Positions 1-11,152 are shown, numbered from the stretch's first letter. The stretch is 64,000 bases of DNA from Hortaea werneckii (GCA_037044905.1 JBAOKB010000163.1:1-64000), one strand, 5' to 3'. Notes: a model not told the origin generated them from the sequence alone. Made by a program: numbers and translations.

Positions 1-1145
1 TGAGTTAGATTTAATTGATGATGAATGCAATCAAATTCCAGATGAGGGATGAGCGAACTGATCCTAGACGGATCGAAGTTTGGTGGGGAGCAGCGTTGCT
101 CTGTGCTCAGGACTTGAAGCGACGAGTCTAGTCTCCAAACGCTGTGTGCATTTCTGTGCTCAGGAGAACGTGCGGAAGCAAGTTGGATCGCCCCACAACA
201 ACTTTCTTCGTTGTCGGCGACAGGACTTTGATAAATTAAGCCTTCACGACAACTTACTAACCTTCTAAGGACTTTGCAAAGAAGCAAGGTCGCAGCGATC
301 AACGTCTCGTGGGCCACGGCAGTCAGCAACAAAGACGAGTAAAAACTCATTGCCAGCCTCACATTAATTGAATCAAGCCTGTCGCTCTAGCCCTATTTGA
401 GATTCGACTGAGACGAGCCACTCGATGCATTCGAATGCTATGGCTCTAGTCCTGCTATCATAACTCCGATACTACTGCTCTCGTTCTGTACGCGGTGCTC
501 GTTGCAAAGCGCCTACTTCTCACTGATATCTGGGCTGGACCTCAGTCTACACGTCAGTGACCTCGCCTTGACTTGACATCCCTGTCGCTCGTCTTCAACG
601 TTGACTTGTCTTGTTTCTTCAAAGCATCGGAAGGGGTCTCTGCAAAGATGGAGAGGTGCGTAGATCAGGTGGAAAGCAGGGCGTCCGTCATCTCGTGATG
701 GGACTGATGATGTGGACAAGTGTTCACATCACCAGCAGTATTCTGGAGAAAAAGCGTCGCTCAGGATCTTGTGCGGAATCGGGCGAAGACGACGAGGATT
801 ACAAGTAGAACGGGATCGAAAGACTAGACGAGGGGACGGGCGATGGCTTTGATGATTTCACGGGTAATGAAGACTGTGCGATTGATCAGAAGTAAGCAGG
901 AGCTTCACATGCTATGAAGGCTCAGAATCGTTGCATGTGAGCACATCTGAATCTTCACTTGAGAGAAGCCCTTTATCACATGCAAGTCTCTCTCATATAA
1001 TAGTTTGCCTAGAAAATGTTTTCTTCTATTAACATCTCTCGCCATTAACCATTTGCCAATATTCGGCTTGACTTCCTCTTCTTAGCCAACTTCATAGCGG
1101 ATCAAGCCTTTAGTAGCAACCGTCCGTCTAATTATCACAACAAAC
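1..1145. other. Intergenic, no supported gene
   Basis: Only short overlapping reading frames on both strands, none with a recognisable domain or a convincing spliced structure. The last 150 bases are the upstream region of the polyacidic gene that starts at 1146. A window-edge gene cannot be excluded. Confidence 0.5.
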
Positions 1146-1814
1146 ATGGCTGGAAGCAGTCGCCTTCCAATGGCGGGTCTCGCGAAAATGAACGACGACC
1201 AACTTAGTCGCAATGGAAAGCTCAAAATTGACGAGCGTGAGGAAGGGGACGAGGAGCCGGAAGACGGCGGAGTTGATATAGACGACACGGCATACGACGA
1301 GCATTACATTACCGATGAGGATGAGGATGAGGACGAGGACGACGACGAGGACGACGATGAGGACGAGGATGAGGACGAGGTCGAGGATGAAGACGAGGTC
1401 GAGCATGAGGACGAGATTACAAAGAACATCAAACAACGCTATCAACTGAGCACTTTGGAAGCATTCTGGTTGTCGTACGAAGAGGACGGGAAAGAGAACT
1501 TAGATCTCGATGACGAGAAGGTCTGCGAGATGATCGGTCTAGGATATCTCGCTTTCAAAGAGTTTGGCGAGATGGTCGACGTTCCGCCAAAAGAGGTGTT
1601 GAAAGCCGCAAGAGACGAGTACCGCAGGTCCCAAGCAGCAGCTGGATCTGTTGAACGCACGCTTGCGTTTAGAACGTGGGATCTACAAATGACGACAGGA
1701 GCGCGTAAGCCGCCAAGAGTGGACATGCTACCTAGTTTGTACCAGCTGGACGAGGAAAGTCGGAAGAAGAGCCAGCAGAAGGAGAAGCTCCAGCGCAAAG
1801 AGAGCGGACAGTGA
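1146..1814 (+). CDS. Polyacidic hypothetical protein
   Basis: Function not recognised. The frame begins at an ATG in the context AACATGG and gives 222 residues. Residues about 22-95 are extremely acidic: an Asp/Glu run encoded by a reiterated GA(T/C)GA purine tract at roughly 1312-1415. Residues 96-170 look helical and ordered, containing AFWLSYEEDG and GYLAFKEFGEMVDVP. The tail is basic and Lys/Gln-rich (SRKKSQQKEKLQRKES). The split into an acidic N-terminus and a basic C-terminus suggests a nuclear or chromatin-associated protein, but that is inference. Just after the stop, other frames keep coding-like text (VTEDQLRRMDEAVART at about 1846-1890, then KAASNKNADEERWSELHQ at about 1913-1965), so the gene may once have been longer and been cut by indels, or may have 3' exons that I cannot join. 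The neighbouring DNA is gene-poor. Confidence 0.45.
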   Translation: MAGSSRLPMAGLAKMNDDQLSRNGKLKIDEREEGDEEPEDGGVDIDDTAYDEHYITDEDEDEDEDDDEDDDEDEDEDEVEDEDEVEHEDEITKNIKQRYQLSTLEAFWLSYEEDGKENLDLDDEKVCEMIGLGYLAFKEFGEMVDVPPKEVLKAARDEYRRSQAAAGSVERTLAFRTWDLQMTTGARKPPRVDMLPSLYQLDEESRKKSQQKEKLQRKESGQ

Positions 1815-2578
1815 TTAAGGAGTTGGCTGCGAAGGAGAGGGACGGTGACGGAGGACCAGCTGCGCAGGATGGACGAGGCGGTAGCTAGAACTTGATAAGA
1901 TGGACATCTGAGAAGGCGGCATCTAATAAGAATGCGGACGAGGAGAGATGGTCGGAGCTGCATCAAAGGCGGGAAAGGGGGAACGAGGAGCGACTATGGA
2001 CGAGGTCTCTCTTATGCATTATGCGATCTTACTCGAGCATTCAGAAGGAGGACGAGGTGACATTATCAGAATGATTACTCCAAAGTATGAGCATAGAGAC
2101 GGCGGTGCGATAGCAGACGAGAATGAGATGTGTAATACGAGCGTATGTTGTACTGTAGCTCGGTAGCAAAAGTAATTGATTTTCAACACGAGTCTACATC
2201 CGGTTCTACACTAAATCAGATTAATCGTGAATTGCATTCAGGAATCGTAAACTTATTGCTAAGTTAATAAGGAAAACGCAACCTGCCTCGTATATTACAT
2301 TGCCCTTGAACGAGGCGAAAAGGAGCACTTTGGCTTTGTCTCAACGTGGTGGTATGATCATGGGTGCAATGGTGAGATATCATATCTGATTAATTGGATC
2401 GTAAAGCGCATTTGAGACACGCGGAGCCGCAAACACAAAATACACCATAAAGTAGATCAACTTCGAGAGAACTAACTCGCTCGCAGCTGCTTCGTGAAGC
2501 GCGGTGTATAATACTGAAGATTCTGAGTCGGCTTTAACAAGAGACTGCTCACAGAAACTTCTTCAAAAGGCCCAGGCC
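1815..2578. other. Possible decayed 3' end of the polyacidic gene, then intergenic
   Basis: Between 1815 and about 2166 three frames hold short helical, charged segments that read as a continuation of the upstream gene but are separated by stops and frame changes. From about 2170 to 2578 I see nothing except AT-richer DNA and the region 3' of the minus-strand GT17 gene. Confidence 0.35.
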
Positions 2579-3727
2579 TCATGATTTGAATTGCTGATAG
2601 TCGGTAAAACCAGCCCCTTCCCCGTCTCTATCAAGCAGATACTCGAACCGACTCTCATTCTGCAGAATGTAATACGGTACGTCCATCAGCCCTTCTACGA
2701 CTCTATCGACTCTCTCGTAGACCTCTTCAGGTCTTCCGAACAAATCTTTGCCATTCCTCACCCTTTCCACTATCGTGTCAGGGTCCCTGTTCTTCGGTGT
2801 GTTCCAAGGCGTGTGTGAGAAAGATTCCATCTTTGTCTGCATGGCCTTTATAGTGGCAAAGCAAGATGAGCAATGCCAGGCAGCATCCCATAAATCTGCT
2901 TGGTCCCACCAGGCCCGTAAATGATTGACGAAGAACCAGCCATGAGTGCCCGCCTCCCCGTTTCGCAGATCTTTTGGCAAAATTGTGCTCTGAAGGCCTC
3001 GGTAAGAGGTTGCCTGCGGGTGCGCCCACTGCTCGCCTTTGTGCGACCATTGAAAAGAGTAGTAATAGAAGTGACTCCTCAGTGTCAAGCGGTCAGGGAA
3101 TTCGCATTTCCTGAGGACGAAAAGAGTTTCCGGCTTAGGCACTTCATCAATGTCGCTCACAACTAGCACATCTCCCTCGTTGGCTTGTTTTGGCGTCCCT
3201 ACCAGATCCGGAAAGACCTTGTCGAAAAGGGCGTTGCGGAAGAAGTCCTCATGATCCCAGGTCCGTCCACCGACCACTTCAGATCCCGGGTCCTCTACGA
3301 CGCGGTGGATGATCTTCCTGTGGAATGGCTTGAATCTGTCCCAGTTTTCCTCGAGGTACACTGGTTTTTTGAGACCGGTGAAGGTAGTCCTCGATTCTAC
3401 AATGACGAAGAAATCGACGTAAGGGCTGAGGGTGTGCAGCCGGATCTCAAGCCAGTCAAGCTCGGAGCTCAGCAAGAACAAATCGTACACTTTGCGCCCA
3501 CCAGTAGTTTCCTTGAATGGGGTAAAGCCGTGGGTGGCGCAGAATCCTGGGATCTTATCCGGCAGAAGGAGATGCTCTGAAGGGCCCAAAGTCTGTTCCT
3601 TGTGAAGGTTGGGATGGAGCACATGCACGGTATTCCGGCGTCTGTAGATAGATGGCGCGATGAAGGCGGCCACGATCAGCAGCAAGACTATTACCAGTCG
3701 GATGGTCCTGAAACGCGGCAGGAGCAT
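2579..3727 (-). CDS. Glycosyltransferase family 17 protein (type II membrane)
   Basis: GT17 family (beta-1,4-mannosyl-glycoprotein beta-1,4-N-acetylglucosaminyltransferase type, the family of animal MGAT3). The first in-frame ATG is at 3727 and gives 382 residues; the open frame upstream has only GTG. Residues about 5-29 are a single hydrophobic anchor (LVIVLLLIVAAFIAPSIY) followed by RRR, typical of a Golgi type II enzyme. The lumenal domain starts near YDLFLLSSELDWLEIRL, has VDFFVIVESRTTFTG, the probable metal-binding DxD in VVSDIDEVP, and the conserved HFYYYSFQWSHKGEQW and GWHCSSCF-like block. In animals the family adds the bisecting GlcNAc. Fungal members have no settled substrate, so only the fold and a Golgi glycosyl transfer role can be claimed. 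A single exon is sufficient. It is convergent with nothing nearby and stands alone between the polyacidic gene and the SDR. Confidence 0.85.
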   Translation of the reverse strand: MLLPRFRTIRLVIVLLLIVAAFIAPSIYRRRNTVHVLHPNLHKEQTLGPSEHLLLPDKIPGFCATHGFTPFKETTGGRKVYDLFLLSSELDWLEIRLHTLSPYVDFFVIVESRTTFTGLKKPVYLEENWDRFKPFHRKIIHRVVEDPGSEVVGGRTWDHEDFFRNALFDKVFPDLVGTPKQANEGDVLVVSDIDEVPKPETLFVLRKCEFPDRLTLRSHFYYYSFQWSHKGEQWAHPQATSYRGLQSTILPKDLRNGEAGTHGWFFVNHLRAWWDQADLWDAAWHCSSCFATIKAMQTKMESFSHTPWNTPKNRDPDTIVERVRNGKDLFGRPEEVYERVDRVVEGLMDVPYYILQNESRFEYLLDRDGEGAGFTDYQQFKS

Positions 3728-4302
3728 ATTTGCGGCCACTGCAGATCCGAGAACGCGGCGGCGGATGGCGATCTGCAGACGGTCCACCTGTCAATCTGCG
3801 TCATGCAGATGTCATGAAGCCGGCAACCTCAATGGTTCTCGCAAGAATGGGAAGATGGTTGCTCATGCGCCATCGTTCAAGAGCATGTCAAAAGAGTAGC
3901 GCTCATACCATACGCGACTGCAAGAATGCAAGGAGACGACTGCAGCCGAGCATGGGAAGAAGTCGCGCTAGGAATTGCTTTGCCTCGGAGACCACGCCGA
4001 AAAGCGCTTGGCAAAAATATAAACGGTCGAGCAAGGCATCAACCGCATGTTGAGAAGAGTGCACTGTCAATATCACATTTCTGCTCTATTGTCTATTGTG
4101 CCGGAATCCTCAGAGCATTGCTCACCGAGAAGTGTTCAAGTTGCATCTACAATGAGCTAGCACTGCAGGTATTTCTCGTACAAGGATGACGTTGCTGACT
4201 GAATTCAGCCATGCTTATGAAAGGAAAATCGACTTGAGATACGTGCGTTTTATCCATGTCCAAATAACAAACGGCTTACACTAAACATATACATCTTTCC
4301 TA
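3728..4302. other. Intergenic between two minus-strand genes
   Basis: Upstream of GT17 and downstream of the SDR gene. Overlapping short frames on the plus strand have no recognisable domain. Nothing supported here. Confidence 0.5.
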
Positions 4303-5418
4303 TCATGCCAGCTTCCCTGGTACCACAGGATGCCCGGCACTCAGACCGCCATCGACTGCCCAGGCTTGCCCGTTCACATAGCTGGCCTCGTCACTACCCA
4401 GGAAGAGTGCAACCCTTGCAACCTCATCTGCTAGGCCGCCTCGCATCAATGGATTCAATTGCCCAATCTTCTTCTCCGTGCCGCGAGCACGCGCAGCTTC
4501 ATACATCAGGCTTGTCATTCCCGTCTCGATGATGCCAGGGCAAACGGCATTGCATCTGATGCCGGTGCCAGTAAGCTGGTAACAAGCTGTCTGCATGATA
4601 CTGATCACAGCCGCTTTCGAAGCGGAATAGTCAGTCGCTCCAGCGTTCGACCGCAATCCTGCGACAGAAGCTGTCCCGATGATCGACCCCCCAGGGTACG
4701 GTTTCCCCTTGCATGTCTGTAACATCCCACGAGCGCCATGCTTAGTTGCAAGGAAAACGCTAGGTCTGTTAGCTCTGCGACTCACGAATATAGAGGGGTG
4801 TTTATACTCACCCCAGCGCGTTTGTCCTCATAGTCTTCATAAAATCGTCTGCGGAAGCTTCAAATATCCTCGACGGCAGGTGGGAAATTCCTGCATTTGC
4901 GAAGAAGACGTCAAGACGACCATATTTCTCCAAAGCCTCGTTGACAACACGTTCGACGTCAGCCTCCTCGCCTGCGTCTATCTGTTGTGCGTGAACTTCG
5001 ACCTCAGGATACAATGACTTTAGCTCGCGCTTATGAGTCTCCAGATGATCAGTCTTGTAGTCGCAGATAAAGACTGCCCTGGCTCCATTGCGAGCGTATA
5101 AATGTGCGGAAGCTCGTCCAATGCCGAGGGGAGAATTGCAGCCAGTCACAATGACAACCTTGCCTTTCACTCTTCTGTAAGTGTGTCAGTTGATAGTCCG
5201 CCACACCAGCTTGCAATGTGGAACGCAGTTTCCTGGAGGCGTGTACTGCATTGTCTCACTATGAAGCAATTGAGTAAAAATTAAGGCACTCACTGTCCAG
5301 AAGAGTCACCTGCTATAGTTGGTATCCTAGGTATGCCTTCGAACTGGCCTGGGTCCTCCCGGGGCTTCACTAACTGCTCAGAGAGGGCTTGCACACGGGC
5401 TTTTGCGGCAGCTGACAT
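4303..5418 (-). CDS. Short-chain dehydrogenase/reductase, three exons
   Basis: Classical SDR, NAD(P)-dependent oxidoreductase of unknown substrate. Exons read 5418-5294, 5174-4812 and 4759-4303, giving 314 residues. Introns of 119 and 52 bases have GTGAGT donors and TTACAG and CCTAG acceptors, and both junctions restore family text: GQ|RVKGKVVIVTG and NALG|VFLATKHG. The nucleotide-binding motif is TGCNSPLGIGRAS (a Gly motif longer than the usual TGxxxGIG), with NAGIS in the middle. The catalytic set is Ser in TASVAG, Tyr and Lys in YSASK, followed by CPGIIET. The 41-residue N-terminal exon is not part of the Rossmann fold and resembles the N-terminal extension of a subset of fungal SDRs. The final residues before the stop do not look like a peroxisomal signal. 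There is no biosynthetic cluster around it. Confidence 0.85.
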
Positions 5419-6809
5419 ATTGAATGACTGGACGGGGAATCGTGAAAGATGGCGCTGGCGAACTTGAGATTACTTACATGTAGTAGGAGTTATGATGTCC
5501 TCGGTGTTTGTTGAATGGTAGGAGATTCTGACGGGGATGCCGAGGTCCAGCTCAGGTCTGGCGCACGTTCCAACTGGCCTCCAACTCATGCTCGAAGTTC
5601 GATAATGGTATTCGAGGGTACTATGTACTTCTTTGCGATACCTGAAAATCTTACCATGTAGCATGGGCCATTCCAAAACAGCTGGACGCTGTTCTACCTC
5701 CGAGAGATTCTCCCTCTCGCGTGTGCCGGTAAGCCCCTAAAGAAGCATATAGAAAGTAGAGTAAAGAAGAGAGCGCCGCTATCCCCACGAGGCTCTCCCC
5801 CTCTTATTTGGTACCTAGGTAGTAAGGCTGTTCGAGATAGCCAAGTTGATCAAGACGAAAAATTCGCTACTGATGAGGAGCGAGTGAGTTCGAACGGTGA
5901 TGCAGGGCAAAAATCTCGCCGCACCTCAAATGATTCGGGCTCCCCATCTGGTCGTCCTGTTATGACCCCTCAGAGCGCTGTGGCGCACTCACCACAAGGT
6001 TTTCTTGCCGGGGACGCTGCGCTGTCCCAAAGCCAGACCACTGTGGCCGGGGCGGCCTCCTCACATGCAGCTGCTCCATGTCAAACCCGAGTCAAGGGCT
6101 TGACAACATCTTCCGCCAGCAGCAGGGGACGCCGAGCCCGTCTGCTTCTGCACCTAGCCACAGTGCCTCGAACGTATAGGAATATAAAACGAAGAGAAGG
6201 AATTCTCAAATAAGAAAGGGCTCTTCAAACTCGTTCGCCATTCTTGCCAACCGGAAATGGCCGCTTTCGGCACGCTCGGAGACATTGAGACGTGCAGCTT
6301 TTCGCAGGCGGGCTATGTGGTTGCTGTCAGCTCACACCCTCTCATAATTGCGACCGCCGTCATCTGACAATGGACTGCTACACGCCGCCAAGATCCCGAG
6401 CTGAGACGGATCATGGGTTTGCTCTGGAGACTCTAGCGACATCTTGTCGCTGCCCGTGCTTGTATCTGAATGAGATTGCTGATGAACGAGGCAACCCTCC
6501 CACGTCCACCGAGCTTCATAGTGTTATTGAAGAAGTGCGGAAGTATTGACGAGGCGAAGATCGCCGGTTCGCAGTCCGCAGTGATCGTTTGAGGAAGCCT
6601 CATCAGACGTCCGCACAGCAGGGAATCGTTGGCTTTCGAAGGTACATCTACACTGAGCAGCAGCAACAGACTGCTGCGCCTGAGCAAGAAACGGGTCGCT
6701 CGTATCTTAGCTTTCTGCGGTAAGCTGGCCACACGTCTTCAGGCCGTGCCTACTTCTCGCTGATCTGAACCTCTGGACATTCACACAACGTCGAGCCGCG
6801 TTTGAGACA
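5419..6809. other. Intergenic, upstream of the SDR gene
   Basis: No supported gene. A 109-codon plus-strand frame at 5884-6213 is Ser/Ala-rich without domains, does not begin with ATG and is probably chance. An AvrII-centred palindrome lies at 5812-5821 and is listed separately. The rest holds only short frames on both strands. Confidence 0.45.
5812..5821. promoter_or_regulatory. Palindrome TACCTAGGTA
   Basis: Perfect 10-base palindrome in the non-coding DNA about 400 bases upstream of the SDR start. The same core recurs as CTACCTAGGTAG at 11153-11164 upstream of the PFK26-type gene. This is a possible regulatory site or just a common upstream sequence of this genome; the sequence alone does not tell which. 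Confidence 0.25.
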
Positions 6810-7316
6810 ATGCAGAGATCACAGCTCGTCCAACTACGTTATGAAGCTGCTTCAGGCGATTCTGAGCTTGATCCATCCTCAAAAGTTCCAGCTGCATCGG
6901 CACGTCATCTACTGCTGTATTGGCGTTCGACATATCGGGCCTGCGGAACTGATTTCAATCGACTATGCGAGGGTCACATTGCTGACGCCTGGAGTTTCGG
7001 CCAGTATCCTGCCGGATTAGGTGTCTCGTCCACTTACGACTACGCAACGATCTACTGGGAAGACGCCGCGGAGAGGTCATTGAAGCATGTGGGTCGGGGC
7101 GACACACAAAGTGGAGAAGGACAGGCGCAGCAATTAAGCAGGAGAAACAGAGACTGTCCAAGAAATAGACAGATATATGAGACGCGGATGGCAATGGCAT
7201 TGGTAAATCCGATTGCCAAGTTGGATGAGCAGTTTCCAGGGGACTTGTCTCCTGAATTATGGCTCTCCACGAGGACGGGCTCGACTCCTGGTGGGATTGA
7301 GGGACGGCTACAATGA
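6810..7316 (+). CDS. Hypothetical ORF, 168 codons
   Basis: Not recognised. It opens with ATG at 6810 and stays open for 168 codons with balanced composition, including AGLGVSSTYDYATIYWEDAAE and MALVNPIAKLDEQFPGD. A second frame overlapping its 3' end (7213-7422) reads LRDGYNDRTDGDANLEGAVD, so a frame change near 7290 could join the two. The flanking DNA is decayed-looking. It may be a fragment of a lost gene rather than a working one. Confidence 0.25.
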   Translation: MQRSQLVQLRYEAASGDSELDPSSKVPAASARHLLLYWRSTYRACGTDFNRLCEGHIADAWSFGQYPAGLGVSSTYDYATIYWEDAAERSLKHVGRGDTQSGEGQAQQLSRRNRDCPRNRQIYETRMAMALVNPIAKLDEQFPGDLSPELWLSTRTGSTPGGIEGRLQ

Positions 7317-7725
7317 CCGTACTGACGGCGATGCAAATTTGGAAGGAGCTGTCGATTTCTGCGAGACCGAGCAGTTGCAGAAGCCCATGGATCGCTGGCT
7401 GGAAGCTATGGGGGACGACTAACCTACAACATCACGGCCACTCGTTGCTTTGCTGTGCTTTTGCTCCTCGTTCGTAGCTCTCGCACATCTCACTCGACGA
7501 GCTGTCGTTCTTTGTAGGTGAGTCTTGTCGTCTCAATTTATTGCGAGGATCTCTTTCCGTCCGCGAGATAGGAAGGGCTCAAGGACGAGGTGAGGTGATG
7601 TGACGGCCACGTGCTGACGACCCAGCCTCAGGCAGAATTCGACGACCTTCACTTCACGATATGTCCAAAAAGTACGAGCTCACGTCGCGCCCGCACTCAC
7701 CACGCACGCTCGCATCGACTTCGCC

Positions 7726-8684
7726 ATGGCAGACGGTGAACGGGAGATCGAATCTATGAGAAGATTCTGCTCCTGATCCAGAAGAGTCGCAACGAAAATG
7801 CGGCCCTCCGAACAGAAGCAGCGGCCCTCCGAACTGAAGTAGCGGCCCTCCGAACAGAAAGAAAGGCCCTCCGAACAGAAAGAAAGGCCCTCCGAACAGA
7901 GATAGTGTCTTTGCGACTATCCAAGCCTAGTTCCGCTGCGGACTGCTCGTCAACAGCATCTTCACAGCCTACTAATGGACGCCGCTCGTCTCAGACGGTC
8001 TCCTCGTCTCTCAAGAGGCCTTTCACGGAAAGCTCGCCCGTCTCGCCCATCTCGCACCACGAGGCAACTCGTTCACAGAAGCGCCGTAAACTGACGAAGT
8101 CCGAGCGCCGATCGTGATCTCTAGCGATGACGAGCAAGATAGCTCGGCCGGAAATGCATCTACGACGACATTGCACTCAGGACGAGCTCTTCGCCCGGAC
8201 GATAACGGCACCGCATCACCGCGTCGTCATCTAGAGAGACGGAACAGGGGTTCGGACTTCTACTGGCCGTCCTCTCGCGATTCTGGGAAAGTACCTCGAC
8301 GAGAATGGCTCCGAGGTTGTAACGTCTTCACTCCCGGCAACAGTGCTCGCTCGTGTACGCGAGGCTGTTGAGTCAATGGAATGAGACACATCCGGGATGG
8401 GACGAGCACAGTGGCTTTGCAACCAAGTGTTGGCGATTGGCGCTGACGGGCAGGATGAGGTTCAATGGGAACTAAGTGACGGGAAGTTTGCAGCTTGCCA
8501 GACATGCACAAATCAACGAAAAGCGTGTTGCAGGTACGAAGGGAGGGGAGGTGGGATTCGCGGCCGTCTCATCCTTACGGCCTTGCCACGTTCTCTGCGA
8601 TCCAACAAGCTACCAGAAGACAACGACTTCTGGATCAGGGCTGAAGGTGGAATACCGAGGACGGCAGGGCATCTGTGGATTTAA
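7726..8684 (+). pseudogene. Multiply frameshifted gene with 21-base heptad repeat and Cys motif
   Basis: Function not recognised. Protein-like text runs through the region but changes frame repeatedly. It begins MADGEREIESM at ATG 7726. After a one-base shift near 7757 it reads EKILLLIQKSRNENA and then five tandem heptads of the type AALRTEA/KALRTER, encoded by a 21-base direct repeat at about 7797-7900: a short coiled coil. A basic linker ends in QKRRKLTKSER. Another one-base shift at about 8112 leads to PIVISSDDEQDSSAGN. Later segments in other frames read LGKYLDENGSEVVTSS (from 8283), NETHPGWDEHSGFATKCW (from 8380) and SDGKFAACQTCTNQRKACCRY (from about 8481), the last being a CxxC...C Cys cluster. 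The literal sequence cannot encode the whole protein, so this is a decayed gene or a badly resolved sequence. No intron set that I tried fixes all the breaks. Confidence 0.55.
7797..7900 (+). repeat. 21-base tandem repeat encoding coiled-coil heptads
   Basis: Five near-identical copies of GGCCCTCCGAACAGAA plus five variable bases, period exactly 21. Translated in frame each unit is one heptad with Leu at a fixed position, so the repeat expands a coiled coil without shifting the frame. It lies inside the broken gene at 7726-8684. Confidence 0.8.
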
Positions 8685-8916
8685 TTTTTGCGATCGACAT
8701 GGGGCGAGCAGCAAATGGCTTTTATGTTGCTCTTTGTTCTTTGCTTATGCGTAGAAGCATGAAACGTAAAGCACAGTGAACAGTCGGTGAAATAGTTTAT
8801 ATTTGCTATGAAACACACTCTTGGGTCTGCTCGTACCACCTCCACCTTGTCGTCCTCGTGATGTTTCACACTGTTATCTCCTGCGTGCTCGTCCCATGCT
8901 GTGCTGTCGAGACTCA

Positions 8917-9710
8917 CTAATGATTACGCAAGCACCATTTCGCCAGCTCAGGTCGTCTCACGGTCACACAGTGATCAACTCCCAAACAACTTTTCCCCAC
9001 CTCCGTCTTGAGCACAGACAGCACCTCGTACTTGAAATCTGAAGGGGCGTCTTCGAGCCTGTGTTGGTGGCGATGAATGTGGACCGCAAATCTGAAGGCA
9101 TGAAATCGCGCCAGCTTCTCCGCCTGACTGCCGTCGCCAATGTAGCAATGAAGCAGCTGGCGAAACCAGCATACATCTTGAGGTCCGTACTCCGACGAAT
9201 GCTGCACAATGACCTCCAAAGTTCTAGCTTGTCATTGGCACTCCTCAGCTTGTCGAACAGTGGCTTGATGCGGTCGATGCTGCTTCTTGTGTAGATGTCG
9301 AAGCTGACATGGCGCAGGAGCTGGATACGTGGGCCGAGTTCGTGTAGGAACTGCATCGCTGCGACGTTGCGAGTGAATAGGAAGCGATTGGCACCATACA
9401 GCATCGATTCCCTCTCCTCATGGATGGATTTGCTGACGCGCAGGAGGCTGCTCCCTGTGAGGCCGAGCAGGGATTTGTTCTTCGCGGTTGCATTGCGTGA
9501 CACTTCACCGTCGGCTACGGCCAGTGAGTAAAGCTTGAAAGGCCCTTTGGCTCCGATAATGCCATTCTGTCGTTGCCTGCGACGGGTGATGAGAACTACG
9601 CGAGGGGTGACAAGGTGGTATTCGTACACCATGTTGCGTAACTCCGGCGGTAGCTTCTCGAACGGGAAGGCCTTGTCCGGTGTCGTGGTGGCGTCTGCAG
9701 GCTTCTTCAC
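8917..9710 (-). pseudogene. 2EXR (F-box-like) protein gene with a one-base frameshift
   Basis: Fungal 2EXR-type protein: FPFEKLPPELRNMVYEYHL at the start is the signature, and later LLRVSKSIHEERESMLYGANRF is the conserved helix seen in this large, functionally unassigned fungal family. The frame holds to KLEL at about 9222. Then the minus strand needs one extra T in the run CTTTGG (plus AAA at 9218-9220) to continue as EVIVQHSSEYGPQDV and DFKYEVLSVLKTEVGKS, ending at 8917. As written, the first frame instead runs on into Arg-rich text and stops at 8964. There is also no in-frame ATG ahead of the domain; the nearest ATG (9719) is in another frame. Either a pseudogene or a gene with a homopolymer error. 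A role in ubiquitin ligation is only assumed for this family. Confidence 0.6.
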
Positions 9711-9863
9711 TTTCGCGCCATCCTGGAGGATGGAGGATGAGAATGCTAGTCTTAGTGGATGAGAGGCTAAGTGGATAAAAGAATGCGCAAGGGTTTGAAG
9801 TTCGTGCGAAGATCCAAGGCTTTAAATGAAGCGGAAGTGGGATTTACTCTTTGGGTCTGTCGT

Positions 9864-9925
9864 TCACGTGAAGCCTCAAGTGAAGCCCGAGTGAAGTAGA
9901 TGTGGGTTTGGCGTTATTCACGTGA
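9864..9925. promoter_or_regulatory. Two TCACGTGA palindromes among GTGAAG repeats
   Basis: TCACGTGA occurs at 9864-9871 and 9918-9925, each followed at once by AGCC or AGGC, within a 120-base stretch where GTGAAG or GTGAAT recurs six times or so. CACGTG is the E-box core bound by fungal bHLH factors such as Cbf1-type proteins. The position suits the upstream region of the minus-strand 2EXR gene. Function is inference. Confidence 0.3.
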
Positions 9926-11152
9926 AGGCTCGTGTGAATGAATTCGGGCATGGAAGCAAGCAACAACGTGAAGCCTACATAGACTGCCAAAGATCACGAA
10001 AGAGCGACGTTCAGAGTCGGCGATCTAGGCAGCTAATCAGGTAGATTCCTCCAGCAGCAAGAGTGTACGGTATGTAGGCATACAGATGGACCAAAGAATG
10101 CCAGGACTTAGCGAAGGCTATGATGTGTTTAACGTCCAGCATACAGCAACCTCGTGACTTAAGGAGCAAGCTAGCAGTTTCCGGCCAGCTTGCTGGGCGA
10201 CGTAGCCATCAGATGGTTGATAATACGGAAGAGATGTAGATCCATGGGGTCCAAGAGTCTTTTCTGCTGACCGCAGGATGTCGGCAGTGTCTGCCGCTCC
10301 GCAGTCGGCAAATTAGAGACTATTTCTAGCATTTTTTCAATCGGAAACAGGAAAGATGTGAGATTCATCAGCTGGGCCGATTAAAGATAGGACAGCTGGT
10401 ATCAGCTCTTTGTCTGCATTTAGCACGCTGCGTTCGCACGACAACAGATCAGCCGCTTGGACTGCCCTTTAATACAAGCATCCTTTAGTCCAAGTATATG
10501 GTACCTATAAGAGACGAGCTTGGCAGGGCGTGTTCGAAGGAGTGGTGCGGAATGCAGCCTTCGCACCCGGGCTGCACGTCAACAACCGGAGCGCAGGAGC
10601 GTTGAGTCTGCGCCTGGGGTGCAATCGAGGCAGTGGGGAGATATGTAGCAATCACAACGCTCGTCGTCTCTGCTCAGCTGTCCCACATTATTCTCGCGAG
10701 ACACAGGTGAGCGGGTATATCGGGTGACCTTACATTACGTCTAGCACTGTCCGTCTAGGAGCATCATTTCCATATCCGACTCCGGACAAGAAGCACGGTT
10801 GAGCAGTTGAGCAGGGTTCGTGCGCTTGCGGTTGCCGCAAGTTTGGCCGGTCAGGGTGCGGAGTGCGGAGAAGATTCGAAGTCGCCCACGGGCCACACGA
10901 GCCACGGGAACGGCGACAAACAGCAGGAGTCATACCGGGCGAGCTGAGTGCAACGCGTGAAGTCTACAGCACCATCCGACTTTAGAATATTCACTGGGAA
11001 GAAGGAGTCACAGGGTCGAGCACAACTTGGCCGCCCATTTTCTTCTCTCCAACACTCAACTCTCCCCTTCCATGACTTCCTGCAACTGATACCGGCATGC
11101 GATAAACAGCGACAGCAACACAGCAAAAGCGACAGTCACAACCTATTACCTA

